The notes under the pieces are model-generated. The model did not search any database. It had not been told where the DNA came from and saw nothing but the letters and a program-made list of their open reading frames with translations. This document shows positions 15,504 to 23,871 of a DNA stretch of 55,870 nucleotides, one piece after another; the first letter of the stretch is position 1; every line of letters begins with the position of its first letter. The position numbers and the translations under genes were made by a program. This stretch comes from Polaromonas sp. AER18D-145 (lineage in GTDB: Bacteria; Pseudomonadota; Gammaproteobacteria; Burkholderiales; Burkholderiaceae_C). The stretch lies in contig NZ_NBZV01000031.1 in the NCBI RefSeq assembly GCF_002379095.1, forward strand, positions 1-55,870, in the 5' to 3' direction.

Positions 15504-17084
15504 CTAAGCGACGCCCACAAGCAACCTAGCCCCTCGAGCCCAGTCTTGAATACCGCAAGAGCGCAGTAGCGCCGCAAATCTGGCTGCCAAGCCGAAGCCG
15601 GCGGTGGGCTTCCCGAATCGGGACAAAAATAGTGCATTTTGCGGTGGCCCAAACCGCTCAAATCTCACTCTTGTCCCGTTTAGATAGAGGGCCATCCATC
15701 TGTCGAAAAGTTGAGCAGTACTCCCCCTGACCCCAGCCTCGCCGGAGGCAGCGCCCCATTCCCTCCTTAGCTGATACCCATCGTTAAGTACCAGCGTTGA
15801 CGCAGATCGAAGTGAAATGCACCGCCAGGCCGCGGCTGCGATGCAGCAAGCGTCTCTCAAAAGTACCGCTTGAACGTCTCGACCACTGGAGGCATTGCGA
15901 AGGTGGAGGTCGAGAGTCTCCGCAACTAAAAGCAGCTCCGTTTCAGTGAGCCCTAGCTTTCTCGCTGGGTACTGGGCATCCAAAGTCTTTGCCTCCGCTA
16001 TCCCTAGGACGCGTTTTAAAGCTATCTTGGAGACCAAAACACCACTGCACGCGAGCAACGCTGAGACCGCTCGGACTTCCCCGCTGGAGACTTGATAACG
16101 ACGTTTATTGAGGTCAAACCCGCACACGGCTAAGAGCCAATATGGCATTTCGATTTCACAGGACGAGAATTGAGTCCAAGATATGTCGGCCTCTCTCATT
16201 GAGAGAACAAATCGGGTGGGCCAATCCTGTGTTGCCCAATCCATGAAGTTTAGAAGTTCGTGCCTATCTTCAACAGAACGTTTATCGAAGTCAGTGCGAT
16301 CTTGAGCGCTAATGCGGGTAAAAACCCTACCGAGTGCGGGCGGGAGAGTGGACCGCCCCAATCTTCTTGCAAGTTGCGGCCGGGTAAGGACGTGGAGCAA
16401 CACACGTATGCCGTCCCACCACAAGTGGCTGTAGGCAAGGGGAACTGGAAATGAAGAAAAGCCCGCAGCGGTCGGTGTCGCTTGCCGCCAAAACGCGGGC
16501 CGAAATCTAGCGCTGAGCTTTGCAGTGGAGGCAAGCTCACATTCGCAGTTGCTGCACCGATTTAAAGGAGTTTTTCTCGTTCCAGACAAAGTGAAAGCGG
16601 ATTGGCAGACCGGACATCGATCCAAAAGCATCGTGCGATGCCGCGCGCAAAAAGTCGATGTGGATAATCGCCATTTGCGCCGCCAGTAACAAGTCACATC
16701 TTCCGTAATGCACGTTGGACAAACCGAATATCGACTGCCTCTGCTTGCATCGCCAATGGCGGCTGTCAAAACCCATCTGGCCAAGGCGGGTGAGCTGGTA
16801 TTGGAAAGTGCCAGTGTTTCCTCAGCAAGTGCCAGCTCCGCCAAGCGAGCATGGGGATAGAGAGTCATGTGATTTAAACAGTCGAAAAGGCCCCAGCGCT
16901 CAGGCGCCACATCGAGAGCCACATTGCTGGGCACCTTGATGCCCTCATTCGAAAAGAGCTGGCCACAGTTTTCGAATCCATTTGCTTGAGCTAATCGAAA
17001 TATCCAGGACTGTAAAGACTCCCTATCCGTAGCAGAAACAATCGGGGGTGTCCGCACCAGCAACGCGCTCGTTAGGGACTTCAT
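15504..17084 (-). CDS. TniQ/TnsD-like target-selection protein, long form (526 aa)
   Basis: The N-terminal 190 residues match the TniQ pattern: SLQSWIFRLAQANGF, then zinc-ligand clusters CPTC (near residue 122), FCARHRTMLLDRCPVC and RCSNCEC. A C-terminal extension of more than 300 residues follows, as in TnsD, which reads a specific attachment site in DNA. It is the last gene of the tns operon and overlaps the preceding tniQ by ATGA. Because the element sits in comM and no CRISPR parts are present, this long TniQ is the best candidate for the comM-recognising protein, comparable to TniE of AbaR-type elements. Site recognition itself is inferred. Confidence 0.8.
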   Translation of the reverse strand: MKSLTSALLVRTPPIVSATDRESLQSWIFRLAQANGFENCGQLFSNEGIKVPSNVALDVAPERWGLFDCLNHMTLYPHARLAELALAEETLALSNTSSPALARWVLTAAIGDASRGSRYSVCPTCITEDVTCYWRRKWRLSTSTFCARHRTMLLDRCPVCQSAFTLSGTRKTPLNRCSNCECELASTAKLSARFRPAFWRQATPTAAGFSSFPVPLAYSHLWWDGIRVLLHVLTRPQLARRLGRSTLPPALGRVFTRISAQDRTDFDKRSVEDRHELLNFMDWATQDWPTRFVLSMREADISWTQFSSCEIEMPYWLLAVCGFDLNKRRYQVSSGEVRAVSALLACSGVLVSKIALKRVLGIAEAKTLDAQYPARKLGLTETELLLVAETLDLHLRNASSGRDVQAVLLRDACCIAAAAWRCISLRSASTLVLNDGYQLRREWGAASGEAGVRGSTAQLFDRWMALYLNGTRVRFERFGPPQNALFLSRFGKPTAGFGLAARFAALLRSCGIQDWARGARLLVGVA

Positions 17085-18121
17085 TTTAGTCGCCGCTCCG
17101 GTGGAGAGGATGCATCTGTTTCAGTGCGCTTTCCTCGACTCCCGAGCGAGCGGCCCGCAATATAAGAGAAGCCTTCCAGCAACCGAACATCAGGCCTTTT
17201 GTTGCGCAGCATCTGCGCAAACTTGATGCCGAATTCGTTGAGCAGGATTTCCACAAAAGTGAGAACTTGACGCCGCTCGGCAATCCTGCAGTGGCAAAAA
17301 CGCTCTACTCTAATGCCAGTACTGGTCATACCGACGAGCGAGTGGAACCAATCGTTCTTAGGATCAGCTTTACATGCGATACCGGCAAGGAAGTTGAAGA
17401 GCCATATAAAGTCCGGCCAGCTACTTAAAATCTCCAGCGCAAGCTCATGTCGACCAGACAACCGTTTGAGATTGCTGCGGTGGCAAGGCAGTACGTCGAA
17501 GAGGTCAACCCAGACCGACTTTGTCGACACAGAAGGCTGAGAAAGTGATCCCGCTACGATCAGCCGAGAGCAACTTGGGCAGTGACTAAGGGAGGGCGGA
17601 AGTTTCCTTTGCAGGGAAAAGGTCGCACCGCACCCTTGGCATGCCTCCAGCATTGGCGTCCGGTGGAAGGGACAGTCAACGATGAATGCCATTCGCCAGC
17701 TTTTGCGCCAATACGGGACCTCGTCATCCGCGAGGCAATGCGCACAGACTACATGCCCAGAACCGAGGGCACTCATGTTGAGACCGCCAACGTAACTCCA
17801 CGATACCCCGTCTGCGCCATGCGGCTGAACTTTGTTCCCAAAACCGGTGAAACCGAATTGACTGACTTCATGACCGGAAAGTTTTGCGAGCTGATCCTGC
17901 CACGCGGCCTGTTTGGGCCCACTATCCATCGCTCCAAGTCGCCAATATTTAGCTTCACCCGGGTGAGAGATCGTGTCCCGCCCGTTTGCGATGAAAAATC
18001 TGGCTAGCCACGAGGCTTGTGACTCCCAATGAAACGCGGCGGCGCTGCCAAGGCCGAAAGGTTTAGGACGTACCAGGAACTCAAGCCGGCTGTCCTTGAT
18101 TGTGAGATCAGACTGTTTCAT
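17081..18121 (-). CDS. TniQ family protein, short form (346 aa)
   Basis: SQASWLARFFIANGRDT near residue 35 is the TniQ opening. The zinc-finger cluster CAHC...W-R-x2-WR...CPFHRTPML...CQGC...CPSC at roughly residues 125-195 follows. The remaining 150 residues are helical. The ATG at 18121 overlaps the tnsC stop by 14 bases; an upstream ATG at 18169 is possible but extends deeper into tnsC. TniQ proteins bridge a target-site reader to TnsC. Its presence beside a second, longer TniQ matches the tniD/tniE pair of AbaR-type transposons. Confidence 0.8.
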   Translation of the reverse strand: MKQSDLTIKDSRLEFLVRPKPFGLGSAAAFHWESQASWLARFFIANGRDTISHPGEAKYWRLGAMDSGPKQAAWQDQLAKLSGHEVSQFGFTGFGNKVQPHGADGVSWSYVGGLNMSALGSGHVVCAHCLADDEVPYWRKSWRMAFIVDCPFHRTPMLEACQGCGATFSLQRKLPPSLSHCPSCSRLIVAGSLSQPSVSTKSVWVDLFDVLPCHRSNLKRLSGRHELALEILSSWPDFIWLFNFLAGIACKADPKNDWFHSLVGMTSTGIRVERFCHCRIAERRQVLTFVEILLNEFGIKFAQMLRNKRPDVRLLEGFSYIAGRSLGSRGKRTETDASSPPERRLK

Positions 18122-19046
18122 ACGTCGCTGTTCCGGTGGGATGAAAGAAGTCGGCGTGGTCGTCGCCATCGAGATAAGTTGGCATGAATGGTTCTCCCTG
18201 CAGGTTTAATCTGCGCATTGGAAAGCGCTCATGAAAGGGGTTTAGCGTCGCATCTGAAGGGCTCCATTTCCTTTCAAACACTTTCTTGAGACAAGCAAAG
18301 TCAGGGGCGACGTTGTTGGCCGAAGACTTCGAAATCAGCTTAAGCAAGCCGGCTATGTTGCGATGAATCCCATCAGTCGCAAAAAAAATGCGAGTTGCCA
18401 CCTCGTCGCTCGAAAGCCATTGACGGCTCGCCTCCGGAAAGTCCGCTGTCAATGCGTGCACAAATCCTCGGAGGGGGAGAATCTGGTTCAGATCAAAAGG
18501 CCAAAGCCTTATGGTTGTCATGATCCGTGAGCGAAGCTGACTGTTGTGGTTAAACAGGATTCGCGACCTGGGCGCGCCTGAAAAAACAGCCGGGCGGCCT
18601 AGCAAGTCCAACATCTCTTTCAAGGTATCAGCCGCTGCAGCATGCGCATGGGCCTGACCTCGGTCCAGAAAGTGCTGGATCTCATCAATGAAAATGATCT
18701 CTACGCCGACCTTCTGACAAAGAATTTTTGCCCTTCGCTGCAATTGGGCGGTAGATCCTCTGCTGCCATCCTGACCCAAGCCTTCAAGAAACGCGACGTA
18801 TATGCCTCGCCGTGTCGGAGACGAGGGAATGGTTATGAATAGGACGGGGATTACCGTCAACTCGTCAGTGTGGATCTTGGGATGCGCTGCTTCATACTGC
18901 CGAAGTAGAAAACTTTTACCGACGCCTGAGACGCCGAGCAAAAACATGTTCATCGGATTGCAATCTGAGCCCGAATCTGCGTGGGCTTCCTTAATCGCCT
19001 CCCAGGCCTCCCGAAATGCGGGGAACTCAACTCTTTTGATGGCCAT
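18108..19046 (-). CDS. tnsC: TnsC/TniB-like AAA+ transposition regulator (312 aa)
   Basis: Walker A GVSGVGKS is at residues 38-45 and Walker B IIFIDE at 117-122, with FSGAPRSRILFNHNSQLRSR (sensor-1 and arginine-finger region) following. This is the short TniB-type TnsC, an AAA+ ATPase that forms filaments or rings on target DNA and passes the site from TniQ to the TnsA/B transposase. It starts ten bases after the tnsB stop and overlaps the next tniQ. Length fits TniB proteins and is shorter than Tn7 TnsC. Confidence 0.88.
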   Translation of the reverse strand: MAIKRVEFPAFREAWEAIKEAHADSGSDCNPMNMFLLGVSGVGKSFLLRQYEAAHPKIHTDELTVIPVLFITIPSSPTRRGIYVAFLEGLGQDGSRGSTAQLQRRAKILCQKVGVEIIFIDEIQHFLDRGQAHAHAAAADTLKEMLDLLGRPAVFSGAPRSRILFNHNSQLRSRIMTTIRLWPFDLNQILPLRGFVHALTADFPEASRQWLSSDEVATRIFFATDGIHRNIAGLLKLISKSSANNVAPDFACLKKVFERKWSPSDATLNPFHERFPMRRLNLQGEPFMPTYLDGDDHADFFHPTGTATYETV

Positions 19047-19055
19047 GATGTCTCT

Positions 19056-21086
19056 TTACGCGCTTGTGACGACGTTATAGATAGGGAGCGCTACAGGGCT
19101 CATGTCCGGCTTGTCAGGGCCCTTTTTTGGTGGGGAGTCCGGTGAAACGCCGATGGCCAACAGTTGGTGAGGAGTAACTCGCGGCTTTGACGCGCGTTTC
19201 GGCTTGGTCATCTTTTTTGTCTTTGGGGCAATTTGGTCAGCCTCCATTTCGACGCCGAGAATCTTTCTGGCTTGCCTGCGCTTGCTTTGCGTCTTTGCGT
19301 AGAGCTGTGCGCGAGCGGCTAGCTTTAGCTTTTCAAAGGCTTGCGCGCGTCCTACGATGTGACCTTGATCCTGGAGCTCGCGCTGCATCTTCCGTATTGC
19401 ACCGATCTGCTGTGAAGACAAATCGCGCGTGGCTGGATCTGAATTGAGAATTTGAATCCGAACCAGACTGGTCGGTTCGGTAACCCAAATGTGATTCATT
19501 AAGCAGCGGTTGTATTTCACTTCAACTGAAACTTTCCTGCCGGCCGGAGACCTCCTCCTGATCTCCTGTAGCTCTTCGCTGTTAAACACGCAGTTCTCCA
19601 TTTCTATTCCAATGTGGGTAATCACCCGAGTCGCAGACTCGCAGCAGATTACAGATAGCTCATCCAGATCGCCAGGCACAAACGATTCTTCGATCAAAAA
19701 AAAACGATTCCAAATGTTTAAAGGACTGCCTCTGTTCTCCTGAGGGCCAGTCATGTAGACGTCCACGATCCACATGTACACGTAGGCTTGAAGCTCCTGG
19801 AGCTCCATCACAGCAAACTTCTCAGGGTTTTGGTCCTCACTGAGTTTGTAGAGATGGGCCCCTGTTGCTCCTGGGAGGCCCGCCATTGCCTGCTCGCTAA
19901 ACGTCCTGAAAAAACGCTCTACGCGTCCCTTGAACCACGGTTGCTTAACCGGGCAGTATTGCAACTCGATTCCCAGGGCAAAGCACGCATCCTGAAGAGT
20001 CGTGGCATGAAACTCTGGCGCGTTGTCGCACTTGATTACCATCGGCAGCCCGTAACAAGGCCAACCACCAACGATTCCGGGAAAGCTCTTCAGGAGTTCC
20101 GTTTTCGGCAGGATCGCCGCCTTTATGCAATTCAGGACAGCCTGTGTTGATGGGCCAGAAAAATCAATGTCGACCCCCATGACACTTCGACTGAAATGGT
20201 CGACGATTACCGTTACGCGAGGGCGTCCTAGTACTAACCCTGTGTGCTGATCGACCACAAACAGGTCGAGCACCGAATGGTCAATCTCCCAACACTGGTT
20301 CAAGCCGTAGTTTTCAGGGCTCGAGCTTGAGGAGCGATAGCGACGGTCGGCGGTCCTTGCGCCTTCTCGCGAGGCCGTGACTTCATAGCCTGAACGCTTG
20401 GCGATGGCACGGCGAAAGGTTGAGTAGGAGGGGATGGGGATCTGAGCGGTTTTGGGTCGCCACTTGTTCTTTTCGGATAGATCGGCAATCAAGGTTTGAT
20501 GGACTCGCGTGACGGTGTATCTCTCAGTTGTCATGTAGACGTTGTCAATCGCGGCCTTCATTGCAAGATCAGCCAAGGTAGACAGTCGGCTTTTCCCAAC
20601 ACCACCGCGCCGGTCGAAATAGGGGATAAGCGCTGAGTTGGACCCGCTTTGCCGCCGGTATTTGCTTAGCCAACGTTGAATTGTGGAAAAGGACGGGCTT
20701 CGTACTCTTCCCAGTTTTTCACTGACCAAGGCTACGACCTTTGAAAGGGCGCTGCTGTTACTTCGAATAGGCACGCCGCTGGCCAATATTGCGCCGACGT
20801 AGCTATTGCGAGCCAGGCCTTCCTCCTTCGACCGCTCGCTAACGTCGCCAACAAGGCGCGTTGAAATCCTCTTTGCCGTAGAAGAAGGACTGCCGTTCGT
20901 AATCGTGGTGCCGGCGCGGAGGTTTCCGCTGATGTAGTGACCGATTAGTGACTCGACAGTCCATACCGTTTCGACGTTTTGGTCGTCTCGAAGTACGAGT
21001 TCGCTATTGCCGGATGTAGAAACAATCACGTAGTTCTGGTGGAACAGCGAGATTGACCGGTTTGGTGTAAATGAAACCAGCTGCAT
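19056..21086 (-). CDS. tnsB: TnsB/TniA-like DDE transposase (676 aa)
   Basis: The catalytic triad of the rve/RNase-H fold is visible as D269 (CWEIDHSVLD), D354 (VIKCDNAPEF) and E390 (KGRVERFF), with the 35-residue D-E spacing typical of the family. N-terminal helix-turn-helix segments (about 80-230) would bind the end repeats, and a Mu-type C-terminal beta barrel (from about 480) is followed by a basic tail that should contact TnsC. The ATG at 21086 has GGAG nearby and overlaps the 3' end of tnsA by about 83 bases. The reading frame is intact. It cuts and joins the 3' ends of the transposon. Confidence 0.92.
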   Translation of the reverse strand: MQLVSFTPNRSISLFHQNYVIVSTSGNSELVLRDDQNVETVWTVESLIGHYISGNLRAGTTITNGSPSSTAKRISTRLVGDVSERSKEEGLARNSYVGAILASGVPIRSNSSALSKVVALVSEKLGRVRSPSFSTIQRWLSKYRRQSGSNSALIPYFDRRGGVGKSRLSTLADLAMKAAIDNVYMTTERYTVTRVHQTLIADLSEKNKWRPKTAQIPIPSYSTFRRAIAKRSGYEVTASREGARTADRRYRSSSSSPENYGLNQCWEIDHSVLDLFVVDQHTGLVLGRPRVTVIVDHFSRSVMGVDIDFSGPSTQAVLNCIKAAILPKTELLKSFPGIVGGWPCYGLPMVIKCDNAPEFHATTLQDACFALGIELQYCPVKQPWFKGRVERFFRTFSEQAMAGLPGATGAHLYKLSEDQNPEKFAVMELQELQAYVYMWIVDVYMTGPQENRGSPLNIWNRFFLIEESFVPGDLDELSVICCESATRVITHIGIEMENCVFNSEELQEIRRRSPAGRKVSVEVKYNRCLMNHIWVTEPTSLVRIQILNSDPATRDLSSQQIGAIRKMQRELQDQGHIVGRAQAFEKLKLAARAQLYAKTQSKRRQARKILGVEMEADQIAPKTKKMTKPKRASKPRVTPHQLLAIGVSPDSPPKKGPDKPDMSPVALPIYNVVTSA

Positions 21087-21763
21087 CAAACTTCTCCTTG
21101 AGCGTGTACGTCAGCGGAGTGTTTAAGCAAAGGGCCGAATGCACGTCGAAATACACCAGGCCGCAAGCCAGTGCCGACAGACTGGTTCGGGAGCCGAAAA
21201 GGCGAACAAGCGCGCCGTAGGTGCTCGGACGTTCTGCCAGAAGCGGCTTGAGGATGGCCAAATTGGGGTTGGGAGTGGCCGCGTCTCTGTGGGCCCGTGC
21301 TAGCAGGCGTGTGTTTTGAAGACATACCTCCGACGCAAGGGTGGCCTCTGTCGCGATCACAAAATGCACCCCGAGCCGGCGGAGGTAATTTCTGATGTCG
21401 ATCAACCGAGCACGGAGTTCGGAACTCAAAAGGCGATGCTGTGGTTTGCACTCTATGCAGATGAGTCGCCCGGTGGCATCCAGGACAAGCGCGTCGGGTG
21501 TGTAGTCGAAATCGAGTTCCGTCAGCGGACGGAACGCTCACTGTTGTGGGCTGGGTGCAGGCATCGACAACAAGCCAGGAGCACTCAAGGCGGTAAATCA
21601 GCGCTCTTTCTAACGCAGATTCCCAGTGGAGGGCCCGGCTGAAACGATGGGAGGGGAAAATCCCGCGTACTCGCGCACCGCTGCGGGTGACGATCCGACG
21701 GGGACGAAAGAGCGGATCTCGCCCTACCAACAGGGCAAATCTCTCCATTAACGATGTGGTCAT
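21004..21763 (-). pseudogene. tnsA: TnsA-like endonuclease gene with a frameshift
   Basis: The first frame, from ATG 21763 (RBS GGAGAAAGCG), gives HWESALERALIYRLE, which holds the first catalytic glutamate, and runs through CTQPTTVSVP. The homology then continues in another frame from about 21525: LTELDFDYTPDALVL (aspartate) and CIECKPQHRLL (lysine), ending at 21004. The E, D and K of the restriction-like active site are thus split over two frames. One surplus base (or two missing) lies in about 21526-21534. No classical slippery sequence is present, so this is probably a null mutation or a sequencing error. TnsA cuts the 5' strands. Without it Tn7 transposes by cointegrate formation rather than cut-and-paste (known for Tn7). 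Confidence 0.85.
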
Positions 21764-21837
21764 CGCTTTCTCCAGTATTCAAAAGACAACAGAAATCCCT
21801 CACAACAAAAAAAAGTTCTGTGATTGGGTCGGTTTGG

Positions 21838-21937
21838 CTTGACTGGGGAATTAGTCGAATGACATACTGCAGATCTCTGACTTCTACAATAAATCGACTA
21901 CATACGCCGCCAGCCTTCGGGTTCGCGGCTTTTTTTT
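21838..21937 (+). ncRNA. Candidate small RNA with intrinsic terminator upstream of tnsA
   Basis: On the plus strand TTGACT at 21838-21843 and CATACT 18 bases later resemble -35 and -10 elements. About 35 bases on, GCCGC (21906-21910) and GCGGC (21925-21929) form a hairpin directly followed by eight T residues (21930-21937). The predicted transcript would be about 60-70 nt, noncoding and divergent from the tns operon. The terminator is convincing; the promoter is weak. The RNA could regulate transposition or be cargo remnant. Confidence 0.35.
21905..21937 (+). terminator. Rho-independent terminator
   Basis: Stem GCCGC/GCGGC with an inner loop that contains CTTCGGG, then T8. No protein gene on the plus strand ends here, so it most likely closes a small noncoding transcript within the region 21764-22356, which otherwise holds no gene I can support. 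Confidence 0.55.
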
Positions 21938-22460
21938 ATTTCATGATGTGCTTTCGTTGGATGCCATGAGGGGATTAATGGCTGTGCGGACGATTGGGAG
22001 CGTCAAATGCTAGACGCGAAATCACAAATTTCAAAGTAAAAAAGGCGAAGCTTTTTTGATGTTTGACGTTCGTGAAACTCCAATGTGCATGCTTTGAAAA
22101 CCAAAACATATAGCTTTGGAAATTGAGCGTGCTCTTTCTCCTCTGGATGAGCTCCAGGCACGTCTTAGAGCATGCTGTTTTGTCGAGTGACAGAAACTGT
22201 CTTGCGCACGCAACTGCGCACATGCCGTATTACCCAAAAAACCGAGTAGCAGCAGCGTTATCTACAACGATCGAGAGATATATAAAAGCCGTAGCTACAC
22301 GTGCATTGGCGCCGGCCATAGATATGCGACCGCGCGGCTAGCTTCAAAGCTTGGGATCACGCCAAGTGAAGAGGCTTGGGGCCCCTGTGTTTGGGACAAT
22401 GAAATAGAGAGGTGCTCCTCCTCCTTACCCCTCGACCGGATACGGGTCTTACGGATATGG

Positions 22461-22519
22461 GCAGCAACTTTGACCAAGGTAATGCAATAACTTTGATCAA
22501 TGTGCAATAACTCTGAACA
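22461..22519 (-). mobile_element. Transposon right end with TnsB-binding repeats
   Basis: Read on the minus strand from 22519, the end starts TGTTCAGAGTTATTGCA. Three repeats follow one another: TCAGAGTTATTGCA (22503-22516), TCAAAGTTATTGCA (22483-22496) and TCAAAGTTGCTGC (22461-22473), 20 and 23 bases apart. Terminal TGT and spaced repeats of this kind are the standard TnsB sites of Tn7-like ends. The matching left end was not found in the window. Confidence 0.85.
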
Positions 22520-22524
22520 CCTAC
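22520..22524. repeat. Predicted 5-bp target-site duplication (right copy)
   Basis: CCTAC (GTAGG on the comM coding strand) sits between the terminal TGT of the transposon and uninterrupted comM sequence. Tn7-like elements duplicate 5 bp. The other copy must lie at the left end outside the window, so this is a prediction. Confidence 0.6.
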
Positions 22525-23667
22525 ATAACGCGAGACCTGGTCCGGCGAGCAGCGGCAGGCGCGCAGGCTGGAGCCGAGGTAGCCGCAGGGGCAGGGGTTC
22601 ATGGCTGCGATCAACTGGAAGCGGGCCGGAAACTCGGCGCGCTGGGCGGCGCGGGAGATCGTGATGGTGCCTGACTCCAGCGGTTCGCGCAGGGCTTCCA
22701 GCGCGGCTCGCGGGAATTCGGGGAGTTCATCAAGGAATAAAACGCCGTGGTGCGCCAGTGAAATTTCACCGGGCCGGGGCGGCGAGCCGCCGCCGACCAG
22801 GGCCACGGCGCTAGCGGTATGGTGCGGAGCGCAGGTGGGCCGCACCGCCCAGCTGTCCAGCGAAAAGCGGCCGCCGAGCGAGGCGACGGCTGCGCTTTCG
22901 AGCGCCTCGGCGGTGCTCATGGCCGGCAGCAGGCCGGCAAAACGCTGGGCCAACATGGACTTGCCCGAGCCCGGCGCGCCCACCATCAGCAGGCTGTGGC
23001 TGCCAGCGGCGGCAATCTCCAGTGCGCGCTTGGCCGCCGCCTGGCCCTTGACGTCGGACAGGTCCGGGTAAGGGGTGGCGTCCTGCGGTGCGCTGGGCTG
23101 GAGCCGGACCCAGCCGCCCGTGTCCTCGGGAACCATGTCGCCCGGCAGAAATTGCCTGACCACGTCGAGCAGGTGGTGGGCCCGGTAGACCTCCGCATCC
23201 GGCACCAGCGCCGCTTCCTCGGCGCTGCCGCCCGGCAGCACCAGCCGGGGTCGGGGCTGGCCGGCGTCCCGGCCGGGCAGGGCCAGGCTCATGGCCAAGG
23301 CGCCGCGTATGGGGCGCAATTCCCCGCCCAGCGACAGCTCGCCGGCAAACTCGTAACCTGCGAGCTTGGCGGTGTCGATCTGGCCACTGGCCGCCAGAAT
23401 GCCCAGCGCAATTGGCAAATCGAAGCGACCGGAGTCCTTGGGCAGGTCGGCTGGCGCCAGGTTCACGGTGATGCGTTTGTTGCCGGGAAACTCCAGCCCG
23501 GTGTTCTGGATGGCCGACCTCACCCGCTCACGCGCTTCCTTGACCTCTGTTTCCGCCAGACCCACCAGCGTAAAACTTGGCAAGCCGTTGGCCAGATGCA
23601 CTTCGACGCAGACCGGGTGCGCCTGCATGCCCAGCAAGGCGCGACTCTGCACTAAAGATAAGCTCAT
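22525..23667 (-). pseudogene. comM: comM (YifB) helicase gene, 5' part, disrupted by transposon
   Basis: From ATG 23667 the protein matches ComM/YifB: a Lon-like domain ([19 protein letters not shown]...), then the Mg-chelatase AAA+ module with Walker [10 protein letters not shown] near residue 216 and Walker [11 protein letters not shown] near 302. The conserved NPCPCGYLG...[11 protein letters not shown] comes just before the break. Full-length ComM has about 500 residues. Here native sequence stops after about 381, and the frame runs on for about 55 codons of transposon end. ComM is a hexameric branch-migration helicase that integrates DNA during natural transformation, so this strain is expected to recombine transforming DNA less well. 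Confidence 0.92.
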
Positions 23668-23686
23668 TTGTCGATTTCTCCCTCAT

Positions 23687-23726
23687 GCACCAAAAACAAG
23701 CATACATTGATGCACTTGTTCGGTGC
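23687..23726 (+). promoter_or_regulatory. NtrC-type binding sites
   Basis: GCAC-N7-GTGC at 23712-23726 fits the NtrC dyad (GCACYAWWWWGGTGC); GCACCAAAAACAAGC at 23687-23701 is a weaker second copy 25 bases upstream. They lie about 80-120 bases before a sigma-54 promoter and upstream of glnK-amtB, the usual NtrC arrangement. Confidence 0.55.
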
Positions 23727-23805
23727 GCATCTTGTATTTATTCCAGTTCAAGTTAACGCGTCAGCCCTTCCTGACGACGACGAAGGAGCTTCAGGTCTAC
23801 AAAAT

Positions 23806-23822
23806 TTGGCACGCTCCATGCT
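23806..23822 (+). promoter_or_regulatory. Sigma-54 promoter (-24/-12)
   Basis: TTGGCACGCTCCATGCT has GG at 23808-23809 and GC at 23820-23821, separated by exactly ten bases, matching TGGCACR-N4-TTGCW. It precedes the TorF porin gene and the glnK-amtB pair, so nitrogen limitation via NtrC is the expected signal. Confidence 0.7.
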
Positions 23823-23871
23823 AAGTGTTCAACGCGCCAAATTCCCTTTTTAACTATCCATGGAGCCCTCA

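Larger units (their letters stand above)
1..22519. mobile_element. Tn7-like transposon (right part), inserted in comM
   Basis: The block is AT-richer than the flank and ends precisely inside comM. It holds a leftward tnsA-tnsB-tnsC-tniQ-tniQ operon near its right end and more than 15 kb of accessory cargo. The right end shows three repeats of the form TCAAAGTTATTGCA and the terminal TGT expected of Tn7-like ends. The left end and the 3' part of comM are not in the window, so the element is at least 22.5 kb. The layout resembles the AbaR/Tn6022 group, which also uses comM as its site (established for Acinetobacter). An IS3-type element at the left edge interrupts the cargo. No cas genes or CRISPR array are visible, so target choice probably rests on a TniQ/TnsD-type protein. 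Confidence 0.85.

Noticed and set aside
21526..21534. Programmed ribosomal frameshift in tnsA
   Set aside because: The bases GTTCCGTCCGCTGAC show no known -1 or +1 slippery motif; kept only as an alternative to a mutation.
1..22519. CRISPR-associated transposon (CAST)
   Set aside because: No cas gene, no repeat-spacer array and no guide-like repeat was seen; two TniQ proteins and comM as site point to protein-guided targeting.
22357..23667. comM as an intact 436-residue gene
   Set aside because: The last 55 codons are translated transposon end repeats; the C-terminal AAA+ part after DQVSRY is absent.
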